From NCBI GenBank assembly GCA_019637265.1, contig JAHBVY010000001.1, positions 744,001-808,000 of the forward strand: 64,000 nt of DNA. The letters run 5' to 3'. A program made the position numbers and the translations under genes. This document shows positions 52,218-61,251 of this stretch, one piece after another (position 1 is the first letter of the stretch; each line of letters begins with the position of its first letter). This DNA is from Polyangiaceae bacterium (GTDB taxonomy: Bacteria; Myxococcota_A; Polyangia; Polyangiales; Polyangiaceae). The notes under the pieces are model-generated. The model was not told the origin of the DNA. It saw only the letters and a program-made list of their open reading frames with translations, and searched no databases.

Positions 52218-52865
52218 CTACTTACGACCCAGCCCCGAGACGCGGATCCCAGCGCCGCTACCCGGATAGCACTTGTTCAGGTGCAGCAGCACCGGCGTCA
52301 GCGACTCGAGCGCCACCGCGTTGCGGAGCGGCCCGGCGTCGAACGCCTGCACCCCCAGATCCGTCAGCAGGTCGAGCGCCACGGTGAGCGCCTCTGGATG
52401 GTCGCTCACGGCGAGCACGTCGCAGTCGATGGGGTGATCCGGCTCGGCCAGGTGGGTGGAGCTCACGTGGTGCAGGGTGGCCACCACCTGGCTCTCCGTG
52501 AGGATGGCCTGCGCCTCCTGGGCGGCGCTGGTGCCCGGCGGTAAGTGCACCTGACGCACCTTGGGGGGCGCCAGCGGCACCGTGATGTCGATCACCACCT
52601 TGCCCGCCAGCGCGTCCTTGAGCTCACGCAGCACCGCCTCGTGGCCCGCGTAGGGCACCGTGATCAGCACCACCTCCGCCGCCTCACACGCGGCGCGGTT
52701 GTCATCCCCCGCGATCGCCGTGCCGGCGCTCGACAGCTCAGCTGCCTTCTCCTGGGCGCGCGCCGCGTCCCGCGAGCCGAGGGTCACCTGATGCCCGGCG
52801 CGGGCCCAACGCAGCGCGATCCCTCGCCCTTCTTTGCCGGTGCCGCCCACGATCGCGATCTTCAT
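52218..52865 (-). CDS. npdG: NADPH-dependent F420 reductase
   Basis: This enzyme transfers hydride between NADPH and F420. 215 residues, the family length. The N-terminal [29 protein letters not shown] is the dinucleotide-binding block typical of NpdG/Fno. Further blocks are [24 protein letters not shown] and a C-terminal [25 protein letters not shown] 52865 is directly at the start of the Rossmann strand. It is divergent from cofE; the two starts are 88 bp apart and may share a control region that contains CTATAT at 52888. Confidence 0.93.
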   Translation of the reverse strand: MKIAIVGGTGKEGRGIALRWARAGHQVTLGSRDAARAQEKAAELSSAGTAIAGDDNRAACEAAEVVLITVPYAGHEAVLRELKDALAGKVVIDITVPLAPPKVRQVHLPPGTSAAQEAQAILTESQVVATLHHVSSTHLAEPDHPIDCDVLAVSDHPEALTVALDLLTDLGVQAFDAGPLRNAVALESLTPVLLHLNKCYPGSGAGIRVSGLGRK

Positions 52866-52953
52866 CTGCTCGCCTCCGGGTGGCGCTATATCACAGCCCT
52901 CAGGGCAGAGCCGTCCCTTTACACCCGCGCCGGCTCGCGCTAGCGAGCGGCCA

Positions 52954-53739
52954 GTGCTGCCGGGCGGACGTCTCGCGTTGATCGCGCTCTCGGGGCTGCC
53001 GGTAGTCCGTCCGAAGGACGACTTGGCGGCGCTCATCGTGAGCGCGCTCACGGCGACGGGCGAGGCGCTCGCGCCCGGCGACGTGCTGGTCGTGACCTCC
53101 AAGCTGGTGTCGCGCGCTGAAGATCGCTTCGTGGATCTCAGCCGCGTGACGCCCACGCCCGAGGGGCGCGCCATCGCGCGGCAGGTCGACAAAGATCCGC
53201 GGCTCGTGACGCTCATCTTGCAGGAGTCGACGCACATCAGCAGGAAGGCGAAGGGCGCGCTGATCGTGCAGAGTCGCCTCGGCGCCGTGTGCGCCAACGC
53301 GGGGATCGATCAGAGCAACGCGGCGCCGGTCGACGCGGCGCCGGGCAGCGGCCCCTGGGTGCTGCTCTTGCCGCGGGCTCCCGACGCGAGCGCCGCGCGG
53401 CTCCGCGAGGCGTTGTTTCAACGCACGGGGGTGCGCCCCGGGGTGGTCCTGAGCGACTCCTTCGGGCGACCGTTCCGCACCGGCACGGTGGGGGTGGCGC
53501 TGGGCTTGGCGGGCCTGCCCGCGGTGCTCGATCAGCGCGGCTCGCTCGATCTGTTCGGGCGCCCGCTCGAGCACACCATCACCGCGCTGGCTGACCAAAT
53601 CGCCGCCGCCGGGGACCTGGTGGCGGGGCAAGCGGCGGAGGGACGTGGGGTGGTGCTGGTGCGCGGCCTCGAGCTCCCGGCGGAAGACGGCGTGAGCACG
53701 GACTTGCTGCGCGCGCCGGAGACGGACCTCTACCGGTGA
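52954..53739 (+). CDS. cofE: Coenzyme F420-0:L-glutamate ligase
   Basis: CofE adds L-glutamate units to F420-0 using GTP. 261 residues, matching the stand-alone enzyme and not the FbiB fusion, which has an extra nitroreductase-like domain. Blocks: [73 protein letters not shown] and a C-terminal [25 protein letters not shown] 52954 is used as start since family homology begins there; the open frame runs further up to 52834 through sequence without homology. Its stop overlaps the cofD start (GTGA). Confidence 0.92.
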   Translation: MLPGGRLALIALSGLPVVRPKDDLAALIVSALTATGEALAPGDVLVVTSKLVSRAEDRFVDLSRVTPTPEGRAIARQVDKDPRLVTLILQESTHISRKAKGALIVQSRLGAVCANAGIDQSNAAPVDAAPGSGPWVLLLPRAPDASAARLREALFQRTGVRPGVVLSDSFGRPFRTGTVGVALGLAGLPAVLDQRGSLDLFGRPLEHTITALADQIAAAGDLVAGQAAEGRGVVLVRGLELPAEDGVSTDLLRAPETDLYR

Positions 53740-54707
53740 CGCGCGAGGTGACGGAGCTTCGCTTCGCGTATTTGTCGGGGGGGGTTGGAGGGGCGCGCCT
53801 GGCGCGCGGCCTGTGCGCCGTCTTACCCCCCGAGCGGCTCTCGATCATCGTCAATACGGCGGACGATTTCCGCCACTGGGGCCTCTGGATCTCGCCGGAC
53901 CTCGACTCGGTGATGTACAGCGTGGCCGGGCTCAGCGACGAGGCGCGCGGCTGGGGCCTCTTGGACGACCGCTTCGACACCTTGGCGGCGATGGCGCGGC
54001 TCGAGCCCGAGTTCCCCGACGAGGCGCCGAGCTGGTTTCAACTGGGCGGGCGCGACCTGGCGACTCACCTCACCCGCAGCGCCGCGCTGACCAGCGGGCA
54101 GCGGCTCACCGAGATCACCCTGCGGCTCGGCCGCGCGCTGGGCCTGAGGCACGCGCTCTTGCCGATGAGCGACGAGCCGGCGCCGAGCTTCATCCACACG
54201 AAGACGGGCGAGCGCCTGACGTTCCAAGACTGGCTGGTCAAGCGCCGCGCGGCGGATCCAGTGGCGCGCGTGGAGCTGAGCCGCCCGATGCCGAGCGCCG
54301 AGGTGCTCCAGGCGCTCAGTCAGGCTGACGTGGTGCTGTTCGCGCCCTCGAACCCTTACGTCTCCCTCGACCCCATCTTGGCGCTGCCCGGCGTGCGCGA
54401 GCGGGTGGCGGCGCGCCCGGTGGTGGCCGTCAGCCCGATCCTCGCCGGCGCGGCGGTGAAGGGCCCGCTCGCGGAGATGATCCGCGACTTGGAGGGCGTC
54501 GCCGCGAGCCCGCGCGCGGTGTGCGAGCACTACGGAGGCCTCGTGAGCGCCTGCTTGGTGGAGCCAGAGGACGCCGCTCAGCTGGCGGAGGAGCGCGCCA
54601 CCCGCTACCTCGCTGGTGACACGCGGATCCCAGGGCTGAGCGAGGCCACGCGCCTCGCGCGTCAGGTGATCGAGGCCGCCGAGCGGCTGTGCGAGGGCGC
54701 GCTGTGA
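53736..54707 (+). CDS. cofD: 2-phospho-L-lactate (or PEP) transferase of F420 synthesis
   Basis: CofD/FbiA joins the activated phospho-acid (from CofC) to FO, giving F420-0 or its dehydro form. 323 residues. Diagnostic blocks: [13 protein letters not shown] at the N terminus, [51 protein letters not shown] and [17 protein letters not shown] 53736 overlaps the cofE stop by four bases, so translation is coupled. An 11-bp GTCAGGCTGAC element is inside the gene at 54319. If the lineage uses PEP, a reductase for the dehydro form would be needed; none is fused here. Confidence 0.93.
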   Translation: MTREVTELRFAYLSGGVGGARLARGLCAVLPPERLSIIVNTADDFRHWGLWISPDLDSVMYSVAGLSDEARGWGLLDDRFDTLAAMARLEPEFPDEAPSWFQLGGRDLATHLTRSAALTSGQRLTEITLRLGRALGLRHALLPMSDEPAPSFIHTKTGERLTFQDWLVKRRAADPVARVELSRPMPSAEVLQALSQADVVLFAPSNPYVSLDPILALPGVRERVAARPVVAVSPILAGAAVKGPLAEMIRDLEGVAASPRAVCEHYGGLVSACLVEPEDAAQLAEERATRYLAGDTRIPGLSEATRLARQVIEAAERLCEGAL

Positions 54708-55270
54708 GGCTGTGGGCCGTGGTGCCGATCAAGGGCTTCGCCGAGGCCAAGAGCCGCCTCGGCCCCGCCCTGCCCGAGGCGGAGCGCCGCGCCTTCGCCG
54801 AGGAGCTCGCGACCCACGTGCTCTCGGTGCTGAGCGAGCACCCCCGGGTAAACCGCACCCTGGTGGCGACCAACTCAGCGGAGGTGGCCGCGCTCGCGCG
54901 GCGCCTCGGCGCCGAGGTGCGCCCCGACGCGCCCGGCGAAGCGCTCAGTCAGGTGATCGACCGAGCCCTCGCCCACGCCGCGGCGCGCGGCGCGAGTCAC
55001 GGCCTGGTGGTGATGGGCGATCTCCCGCGGCTCAGCGGCGCGGCGCTCGACGCGTTGATCCAGGCGCTCGAGCGCGGGCCGGTGGCCGTGCCCGATCGGC
55101 ACCAGGTCGCAACCAACGCCTTGGGCCTCCCCTTGCCTACGGAGGCGCCCACCGCCTTTGGTACGGGGGAGAGCCTCGCGCTGCACCGCGCGCGCTTCCA
55201 GGAGCTGACGCTGCTCAGCCTGGCGGAGGTGGAGCACGACGTGGACCTGCCGAGCGATTTAGCCCGGTAG
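54704..55270 (+). CDS. cofC: Phospholactate/PEP guanylyltransferase of F420 synthesis
   Basis: CofC/FbiD activates 2-phospho-L-lactate, PEP or 3-phosphoglycerate with GTP, depending on the lineage. 188 residues. Blocks: VPIKGFAEAKSRLGPALP at the N terminus (nucleotide-binding loop), LVATNSAEVAALARRLGAEV, VVMGDLPRLSG with metal-binding Asp, VATNALGLP and FGTGESLALHRA. GTG 54704 overlaps the cofD stop by four bases. The acid used cannot be judged safely from sequence. A copy of the GTGCCGTCTAACCC motif begins right at the stop codon. Confidence 0.92.
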   Translation: MRLWAVVPIKGFAEAKSRLGPALPEAERRAFAEELATHVLSVLSEHPRVNRTLVATNSAEVAALARRLGAEVRPDAPGEALSQVIDRALAHAAARGASHGLVVMGDLPRLSGAALDALIQALERGPVAVPDRHQVATNALGLPLPTEAPTAFGTGESLALHRARFQELTLLSLAEVEHDVDLPSDLAR

Positions 55271-55294
55271 CAGTGCCGTCTAACCCACAAAAAA
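55270..55294 (+). repeat. Copy of the GTGCCGTCTAACCC motif at a stop codon
   Basis: GCAGTGCCGTCTAACCCACAAAAAAC begins on the last base of the cofC stop. Two changes from the core. Confidence 0.55.
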
Positions 55295-55357
55295 CAAGCA
55301 CCCTACCTCGGTGATACGGCATCAGCAGCCGAACGACGCAGCGTTGGGGCGCCTTGA

Positions 55358-55430
55358 GTCAGCTTGACGACATAGCTCTAGGAAGCACTTTTGGTCAGCT
55401 TGACTGAGTGTCGCTATCGGTCAGCTTCAC
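55358..55430. repeat. Cluster of GTCAGCTTGAC elements at the end of cofH
   Basis: GTCAGCTTGAC at 55358 and 55394 (36 bp apart) and GTCAGCTTCAC at 55420. The last two lie inside the 3' end of cofH and encode its final KLTDSDTQSS residues. Confidence 0.6.
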
Positions 55431-56699
55431 TGCTTGCTTGCGAGGCCGCAGCGCCTCGCGCGGCACCGGCTCGAAGCGGAAGCGCGGATCGGCGACCAGC
55501 GCCCCGTAGCTCCCGAAGCGCGGATCCTCGTCAGCGATGGTGTCCAGCGGGTGCGGCGGATCGTGCTCCGGCGGGCCGTCGAACACCGTCAGCGATTGGT
55601 ACAAGGTGCCGCGCTCGACAGGCACTCGCCCCGCGTCGCGGATCAGGCGCCGCAGCTCGCGCGGGCGCGTGCGCTGGCCATGGGTGGCGCCGGCGCTGGT
55701 CGAGATGCTCTCGTTGATCAGGGTGCCGCCGAGGTCGTTCGCCCCCGCCGAGAGCAAGAGCTGCGCCTGCCGGAGGCCCTCCTTCACCCACGAGGCCTGG
55801 AGGTTCGGGATCCACGCCCCGAGGGCGAGGCGCGCGGTCGCGAACAGCCGCACCACCTCATGGCCCGTCGGCCCGGGGCGGCACCCGGGCAGCAGCCCGC
55901 GCTGGTACATCGGTGACTCCTGGTGCACGAAGCTGAGCGGCACGAACTCGGTGAAGCCGCCTGTTTCGCGCTGGAGATCGCGCAGCAAGATCAAGTGCCC
56001 CGCGATGTGCTCGGGCGTCTCCACGTGGCCGTACATCAAGGTGGAGGTGGTGGGCAGCCCCAGCTCGTGAGCCATCCGAACCACCTGGATCCACTCCTCG
56101 GTGGTGATGCGGCCACCCGCCAGGCGCCGGCGCACGGCGTCGTCGAGCACCTCGGCGCTGGTGCCCGGCAGCGAGCCGAGCCCGGCGTCCTTCAGCTCCG
56201 ACAGGTAGTCACGTAGGCTCACGGAGCTGAGCTCCGCGCCGTACTTGACCTCCTCCGGGCTGAACGCGTGGAGGTGCACCTCGGGCAGCGCCTGCTTCAC
56301 CGCGCGGCAGAGGTCGATGTAGAAGCGCCCACCCATCCCCGGCGCCAGGCCCGCCTGGAGGCAGAGCTCGGTGGCGCCGAGCGCACAGGCCTCCTGCGCG
56401 CGCCGGACGATCTCCTCCAGCGGCAGAAAGTAGCCTTCGTCTGAGCGATTGGTGCGCGAAAAAGCGCAGAATTTACAGGACTTCACGCAGACATTGGTGA
56501 AGTTCAGGTTGCGATTGACGACGTAGCCGACTCGGCTGCCCACCTGACGTTCACGCAGCGCGTCCGCCGTGAGCACCAAGGCGTGGAAGTCACGACCCTT
56601 CACCGTGAGCAGCTGGCTGATGGCCGCGGCGCCCAGCGCCTGACCCTCGAGCGCGGCCTCCAAGAGCCTGGCGACGGGGGGTGACGCGAGGCTCAGCAT
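55395..56699 (-). CDS. cofH: FO synthase subunit 2 (CofH)
   Basis: A radical SAM enzyme that couples tyrosine to 5-amino-6-ribitylamino-uracil in FO formation. 434 residues. The cluster motif CVKSCKFC is near residue 71, preceded by NRNLNFTN; AFSRTNRSDEGYFL follows. Other blocks: ELCLQAGLAPGMGGRFYIDL, HAFSPEEVKYGAELSS, LPGTSAEVLDDAVRRRL and LINESISTSAGATHGQ. These separate CofH from MqnE/MqnC, which share the fold. It starts seven bases before the end of cofG, so the two are one operon. The last ten residues come from two palindromic elements and lie beyond the usual end. Confidence 0.93.
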   Translation of the reverse strand: MLSLASPPVARLLEAALEGQALGAAAISQLLTVKGRDFHALVLTADALRERQVGSRVGYVVNRNLNFTNVCVKSCKFCAFSRTNRSDEGYFLPLEEIVRRAQEACALGATELCLQAGLAPGMGGRFYIDLCRAVKQALPEVHLHAFSPEEVKYGAELSSVSLRDYLSELKDAGLGSLPGTSAEVLDDAVRRRLAGGRITTEEWIQVVRMAHELGLPTTSTLMYGHVETPEHIAGHLILLRDLQRETGGFTEFVPLSFVHQESPMYQRGLLPGCRPGPTGHEVVRLFATARLALGAWIPNLQASWVKEGLRQAQLLLSAGANDLGGTLINESISTSAGATHGQRTRPRELRRLIRDAGRVPVERGTLYQSLTVFDGPPEHDPPHPLDTIADEDPRFGSYGALVADPRFRFEPVPREALRPRKQAVKLTDSDTQSS

Positions 56700-58150
56700 G
56701 GGGTCTCAAGGGGGTTTGGCATGGCGCTGGGTGGCGCTGAGATGGCGCCCTCGAGGGGTGCGCCGGACGACGCTGGGCGAGCCATGGTCAGGGTCACTGA
56801 TGAGGAGACGCTCGCCGAGGCGTCAGGAGTCACGAGTGGTGCTGTAGGGCGTCGAGCGCCTCCTGGCTCGCCAGCGTGAGCGGTGAACCAACCTGACAGG
56901 CGCTGCTGCGCTGACTGGACGTGAGGCGCGAGGCGCTCATCGACCCAGCCGGACTCCTCCAGGTAGCGGTCGTAGACGGGGAGCCGCGGCGCGAGGCCGA
57001 AGCCAGCCGCCTCGCAGCGCTCGCGAAGCGCCGTGAGCTCAGGCCAGGGGTGGAGTGGGTTGATGTAGTCGGGCGTGACCGGGCTGATGCCGCCGAAGTC
57101 GTTCAGGCCGGCGTCGATCAGGAGCTGGGTGATGCCGGGGTTGAGGTTCGGCGGGGCCTGGAGGCTGACTTCCAGCGGGAGGATGAGGCGCGCGAGCGCG
57201 AGCGCCCGGGCGATCGCGTGATCTTCCGGCTCGGGCGCCTGATGCATCGGGATCCGCGGGCGGGCGCGGAAGTTCTGGATGATGACCTCTTGGATGTGGC
57301 CGTGCTGCTCGTGCAGCGCGCGGATGCTGAGCAAGCTGTCGACCTGCTCGCTCAGCGTCTCGCCGATGCCGAGCAGGATCCCGGTGGTGAACGGGATTTT
57401 GAGCGCCCCCGCCTCGCGCAGCATGTGGAGGCGCACGCGGGGGTGCTTGTCGGGCGCGCGGAAGTGGGGCCCGCCGCGCTCCGTCAGGCGCGGGCTGACG
57501 TTCTCCAGCATGAGCCCCAGGCTCACGTTCGTCTGCCGGAGCCGCGCCATGTCCGCGCGGCTCAAGATCCCGGCGTTGGTGTGGGGGAGTAGCCCCCGCT
57601 CGAGCGCCCGCTCCCCCGCGTACGCCAGGTAGTCCACCGTGGAGGCGAAGCCCCACTGTGCGAGCAGCGCCGCGTACGCTGGGTACTCCGTCTCGGGCGT
57701 GTCACCCAGGCAGAACAGCGCCTCGAGGCAGCCCTGCTCGGCGCCGCGCTGGAGCCACCCGGACGTGACCTCGGGTGGGAACGTCTCGGCGCCCTTCTGC
57801 CCCCAAGAGCGGCGAAACGAGCAGTAGTCGCAGCGGTTCCGGCACAGGTTGGTGAGCGGCAGGAAGACCTTGGGGGAGAAGGTCAGGATACCGTGGTATT
57901 TAGGCTGACCTGCTGACGGCTCCGCGGCGACTGGTGAGGGAGCAGCTGCGGCGGCTGAGGGAGCAGCTGCGGCGGCTGAGGGAGCAGAGTCCGCTGGGTA
58001 CGCCGCCAAGCGCCGGTCGCGCCGCTCACGGCTCGCCGCCAGCAGCTCCCGGTAAGCCGACTCGCTGGACGCCGCGGCGCGCGCCAGGGCGTGCGCCTGA
58101 GCGGCGCCGAGCGTCTCCCCCGCCGCCGCGCGTGAGCACCAGTCGGTCAT
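56693..58150 (-). CDS. cofG: FO synthase subunit 1 (CofG)
   Basis: A radical SAM enzyme that closes the deazaflavin ring to give FO. 485 residues. The cluster motif is CRNRCDYC, at about residue 103, within LPLTNLCRNRCDYCSF. Other blocks: LFCLGDTPETEYP, LPHTNAGILS, SLGLMLENVSPRL, IPFTTGILLGIGET and the C-terminal DFGGISPVTPDYINP. The N terminus has an Ala/Ser/Pro linker from a 21-bp tandem repeat, and a Pro/Ser-rich tail of about 75 residues follows the domain; both are extra to the family. In actinobacteria CofG and CofH are fused as FbiC; here they overlap by seven bases. Confidence 0.94.
   Translation of the reverse strand: MTDWCSRAAAGETLGAAQAHALARAAASSESAYRELLAASRERRDRRLAAYPADSAPSAAAAAPSAAAAAPSPVAAEPSAGQPKYHGILTFSPKVFLPLTNLCRNRCDYCSFRRSWGQKGAETFPPEVTSGWLQRGAEQGCLEALFCLGDTPETEYPAYAALLAQWGFASTVDYLAYAGERALERGLLPHTNAGILSRADMARLRQTNVSLGLMLENVSPRLTERGGPHFRAPDKHPRVRLHMLREAGALKIPFTTGILLGIGETLSEQVDSLLSIRALHEQHGHIQEVIIQNFRARPRIPMHQAPEPEDHAIARALALARLILPLEVSLQAPPNLNPGITQLLIDAGLNDFGGISPVTPDYINPLHPWPELTALRERCEAAGFGLAPRLPVYDRYLEESGWVDERLAPHVQSAQQRLSGWFTAHAGEPGGARRPTAPLVTPDASASVSSSVTLTMARPASSGAPLEGAISAPPSAMPNPLETPC
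57935..57988. repeat. 21-bp tandem repeat inside cofG
   Basis: About 2.6 units, the first two starting at 57935 and 57956 and identical. They encode seven-residue SAAAAAP units in the linker before the radical SAM domain. Confidence 0.7.
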
Positions 58151-58359
58151 GCGCGGCGATGATGACCGCCGCCCGAGGGGAAGTAAACGGCGCCTTGCGG
58201 CGTGACCACCACGCCGCGCGCGAAGGCGCGTTTCGCGGCTCGAGGTACGGCGCTCGACCGTCAGGGCACCAAGGAGCTTGCCAGCGCCGCGGTTCGGCGC
58301 TGTGCTTCGGCGGTGTTGGGCCAGGCAAGCGACAGGCGAGTGACCGAGTGGGTGAGCAG

Positions 58360-58689
58360 ATGAAGCGACTCGGGTGGCTGCTGGGCGCCTTGGGCGCGCT
58401 CAGCCTATTCGGCTGCGCTCAGCAGCAGCGCAGCGCGGAGACGAGCGGCGTGGTGCGCCCCATCGTGGGGCCTGACGGTAGCCAGCTGCTCCACATCAGC
58501 TGCGGCGCCGACGAGGGGCGCTGTTACCAGCTGGCCGGCGAGCGCTGCCCGGCGGGCTACGACGTCGGGCGCACCCACAGCGGGGAGCGGGGGCAGCTGT
58601 TCGTGCGCTGCCGCCCGCCTGCGCCCTACGGCTCGGCGTGGTCGGTGCGCGGCGGCCCCGAGCCAGCGCCGCCACCTATCGCCCCGTAG
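58360..58689 (+). CDS. Small lipoprotein
   Basis: 109 residues. A lipoprotein signal (LLGALGALSLFGC) with lipobox LFGC is followed by a short Gln/Ser part. The mature protein has four Cys (HISCGADEGRCYQLAGERC and FVRC), spaced as in small disulfide-rich domains, and a Pro-rich tail. No family recognised. ATG 58360 was chosen because it gives the signal peptide at the N terminus. It is divergent from cofG with about 210 bp between the starts and no other gene in that space. Confidence 0.72.
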   Translation: MKRLGWLLGALGALSLFGCAQQQRSAETSGVVRPIVGPDGSQLLHISCGADEGRCYQLAGERCPAGYDVGRTHSGERGQLFVRCRPPAPYGSAWSVRGGPEPAPPPIAP

Positions 58690-58719
58690 CCTCCACCGCA
58701 TGGCGCCATCACGGCGCAC

Positions 58720-58747
58720 GCGGTGCCTCGCCAAACCCCCAAAACCC
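58720..58747 (+). repeat. Degenerate copy of the CGGTGCC...AACCCCCAAA motif
   Basis: GCGGTGCCTCGCCAAACCCCC followed by AAAACCC; starts 31 bp after the lipoprotein stop, at a distance like the copies at 7882 and 28012. Confidence 0.45.
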
Positions 58748-58790
58748 ACGCGCGAGGACGCCGCCCGGCCGGCTGTGACGCCGCGGAGCG

Positions 58791-61067
58791 CTAAAACGCC
58801 CCGCTCAGCGTGATCTGCGGGCCGTGGAACAGATCCGACGCACCGAAGTCGATCACGCGCGCCTTGTCGCCCTCGCCGCTGCCGGCGGTGAGCTGCGAGC
58901 CGATGAGCTCGCCCGAGTAGACCCCGTTGATGTACAGCCGCAGCCTGTTTCCATCACGAAACACTCGGTAGCGCGCGCCAATCGCGAAGCCGAGATCCGC
59001 CGCCAAGGCAGTGGTCGACTCCTCCACGCGGTTGCCGTCGATGTCGGGCCCTGGGTCGTCGCGCAGGAAGTAGTAGTGGGTGCCTCCGCCCCCGAAGAAC
59101 AGGGCCATGTCGAAGTAGGGCGCGAAGCGCGCGGTCTCGCCGGGGCCGAAGCGGCCCTTCACCCCCGCCATGTAGTAACGGCTATTGACGAGCTGCGCAG
59201 GCGACTCGCGCTGGTAAGTGTAGCGAGCGCGCTCGTCGGATGGATCTTGGTCCTCGAACTCGTAGAGGATGCGCGGCAGCTGGTAGTCGAAGTAGCGCCC
59301 GCCCACCACCAGGTACTCGAGGAACGCCTTGCCGGCGTCCGCCCCGAGCAAGAAGGCGATGTCGTAGCCCACGTCGATCTGGGTCATCTTGAACTTGAAG
59401 GGCGCGCGCCCCAGCTCGACGTCCGTGGCCACGTCGCGCACCACCGCCTCCCCCGCGGTGAAGCTCGCGTAGCGCACGCTCGACTGCACCCCGAGCACCG
59501 CGAGCCCAATGTTGAGCGCGTCGCTGGCGAGCCCCTCGGCGCCGAGCTCCGAGCCGAGCGAGCCTTGCTCCAGCTCCCCGCCGCTCCGGAACGCGCGGTC
59601 GGTGGCGAAGCCGAGGTTGAGCCCCACCGCGTCGGGCAGCTGCACCCAGTCGAGGTTCACCTTCAAGTTCGCGTAAGCGAGCAAGATGGGCGACACCTCG
59701 TACGTCATGCGCTGGCGGCGCCCGGTGTAGTCGTAGCTGACGTTCTCCGAGTCGCGCCGCTCCTCCGCGCCGATCGCGCTGTAGAAGAACGCCTCGGCGC
59801 CCGCCGCGACGCTCACCCGCAGCGAGTCCAGCGTGATCCCGGCGATCTGATCGACGGCGCTCTCACGCAGCTGAAAGCCCGCGGTGTCATTGAGATCTTG
59901 CGCGCCATGGCGCGCGAGCGACTCCGCCAGCGGCTTTAAGATGGGGAGTTGGCGGCGCAGGCGCTCCTCGATCGCGCTGATCCGCGCCGGCAAGGCGGTG
60001 AGCTCCGTCACGCCCGCCGCGCCCTCCGTCGCCGTCGTCATAGCACCTGACCTGGCCGCCGCGCCCGCCTGACTGGGCGCGTCCGGCAGGCTGCGCACGG
60101 CCTGCACCGCCACGATCGGGACCAGCGCCAGCGCCTCCAGCTCGAGCCGGGTGAGCACCGAGCTGATGACCAGCGCGTCCTTCGCGATCCTCCGCTGCTC
60201 ATCGCTCTTCGGAGCCCCGAGCGCCTTCACGCGCGCGGCGAGCGCCTGCTCGGTGCGATCGGCGGCCGCCTTCGCTTGCTCGTAGCGCTGCTCGGCCTGC
60301 ACCAGCTCGGGGGGCCGCGCGGAGTCGGGCGCGAACAGCTGCTGCGGCGGGAAGCGATCCTTGGCCTCCGCCAGCGCCTCGCGCGCCGCCACCAGCTCGG
60401 CCTGCTGCTCGCCGTAGTGCGTCCAGTCCTTGCGCAGCGCCGCGAGCGAGGGATCGAGCACCCCGAGCGCCTCCGCCACGTTGGCGTAGCGCGCGCCGCC
60501 CCGCCGCGCTCCGTCGTCCTTGGGCTCATCAGCCGAGCCAGCTCGGCGCCCCTCAGCGCCCTCATCAGCGGCGCTGTCTTTCTCGGTCGCGCTGTCCTCC
60601 GCGTCGTCCTCCTCCAGGACGAGCTCCTCGTCGGGGGCTGACTTCGCGCTCCGCCCCGCGCTGCGCGCGCCATCGAGCACCCGGGTGAGGTGCACGCGAT
60701 ACAGCGTCACCACCGGGATCTCGTAGTCTGGGTCGTTGTAGGGCGCCTTGCGCCGGAGCTCGGCGCGCAGGCGCGTCGCCTCGGCGTCATCGAGCGCCAA
60801 GGCAGCGACCCACGGGGCGCCCGGGGTGTACGGCGTCTCGAACAGCAGCCGATCCACCAGCGCCAGGGCCTCATCGAGATCCTCCACGCGGCTCACCGCG
60901 ACCGGTAGGCTCGGGCTCTCGAAGGCGTAGGCCCGCAGCGCGCGCACGTTCTGAGTCGGGCTGCAGCCGAGCGCCGTGGCAGCGGCCAACAGCCCCGTCA
61001 GCCACAGCGCACCGCGCGTCCTCCAGCTCCCTCGCCTGTTCACCCCATCGCGCGCTCGTGTCGCCAT
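58791..61067 (-). CDS. Large lipoprotein with helical N-terminal half and probable beta-barrel end
   Basis: 758 residues, no family recognised. A lipoprotein signal (ALWLTGLLAAATALGC) with lipobox ALGC is near residue 35. Residues 40-400 are helical and charged, with an acidic low-complexity part around residue 150 and a long coiled-coil-like stretch (LVAAREALAEAKDRF...LVQAEQRYEQAKAAADRTEQALA). From about residue 440 to the end the pattern changes to alternating strands with aromatic ends, and the last residues are LFHGPQITLSGAF, ending in Phe as outer-membrane barrels often do. A barrel in a lipoprotein is uncommon, so the strand part may be a periplasmic beta domain instead. ATG 61067 follows GAGGTGAGGT; a GTG one codon upstream is the alternative. 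Confidence 0.7.
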   Translation of the reverse strand: MATRARDGVNRRGSWRTRGALWLTGLLAAATALGCSPTQNVRALRAYAFESPSLPVAVSRVEDLDEALALVDRLLFETPYTPGAPWVAALALDDAEATRLRAELRRKAPYNDPDYEIPVVTLYRVHLTRVLDGARSAGRSAKSAPDEELVLEEDDAEDSATEKDSAADEGAEGRRAGSADEPKDDGARRGGARYANVAEALGVLDPSLAALRKDWTHYGEQQAELVAAREALAEAKDRFPPQQLFAPDSARPPELVQAEQRYEQAKAAADRTEQALAARVKALGAPKSDEQRRIAKDALVISSVLTRLELEALALVPIVAVQAVRSLPDAPSQAGAAARSGAMTTATEGAAGVTELTALPARISAIEERLRRQLPILKPLAESLARHGAQDLNDTAGFQLRESAVDQIAGITLDSLRVSVAAGAEAFFYSAIGAEERRDSENVSYDYTGRRQRMTYEVSPILLAYANLKVNLDWVQLPDAVGLNLGFATDRAFRSGGELEQGSLGSELGAEGLASDALNIGLAVLGVQSSVRYASFTAGEAVVRDVATDVELGRAPFKFKMTQIDVGYDIAFLLGADAGKAFLEYLVVGGRYFDYQLPRILYEFEDQDPSDERARYTYQRESPAQLVNSRYYMAGVKGRFGPGETARFAPYFDMALFFGGGGTHYYFLRDDPGPDIDGNRVEESTTALAADLGFAIGARYRVFRDGNRLRLYINGVYSGELIGSQLTAGSGEGDKARVIDFGASDLFHGPQITLSGAF

Positions 61068-61239
61068 CACCTCACCTCATCCCCTCGATCCTGCGCCGCC
61101 GAGGAGGAGCTCCCCTAGGACGACAGACGGTTCACCGTTCGTCGTCCTCGAATCCGACGACCCGAGCGGCACCGGCGAGGTAGCGGCAAAGTGCCCTCGC
61201 TGACAAGCGCCACGAGCCCCGGCCCAAGGTCCGCTACGC

Positions 61240-61245
61240 TATAGC
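61240..61245 (+). promoter_or_regulatory. Possible -10 box close to the start codon
   Basis: TATAGC in GCTATAGCC, six bases before ATG 61252. It is almost the same as the box before the DUF4920 gene at 27334. Confidence 0.4.
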
Positions 61246-61251
61246 CTCACC

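Noticed and set aside
52834..52953. Upstream start for cofE at 52834
   Set aside because: It would overlap the start of the divergent npdG gene, and family homology begins only after GTG 52954.
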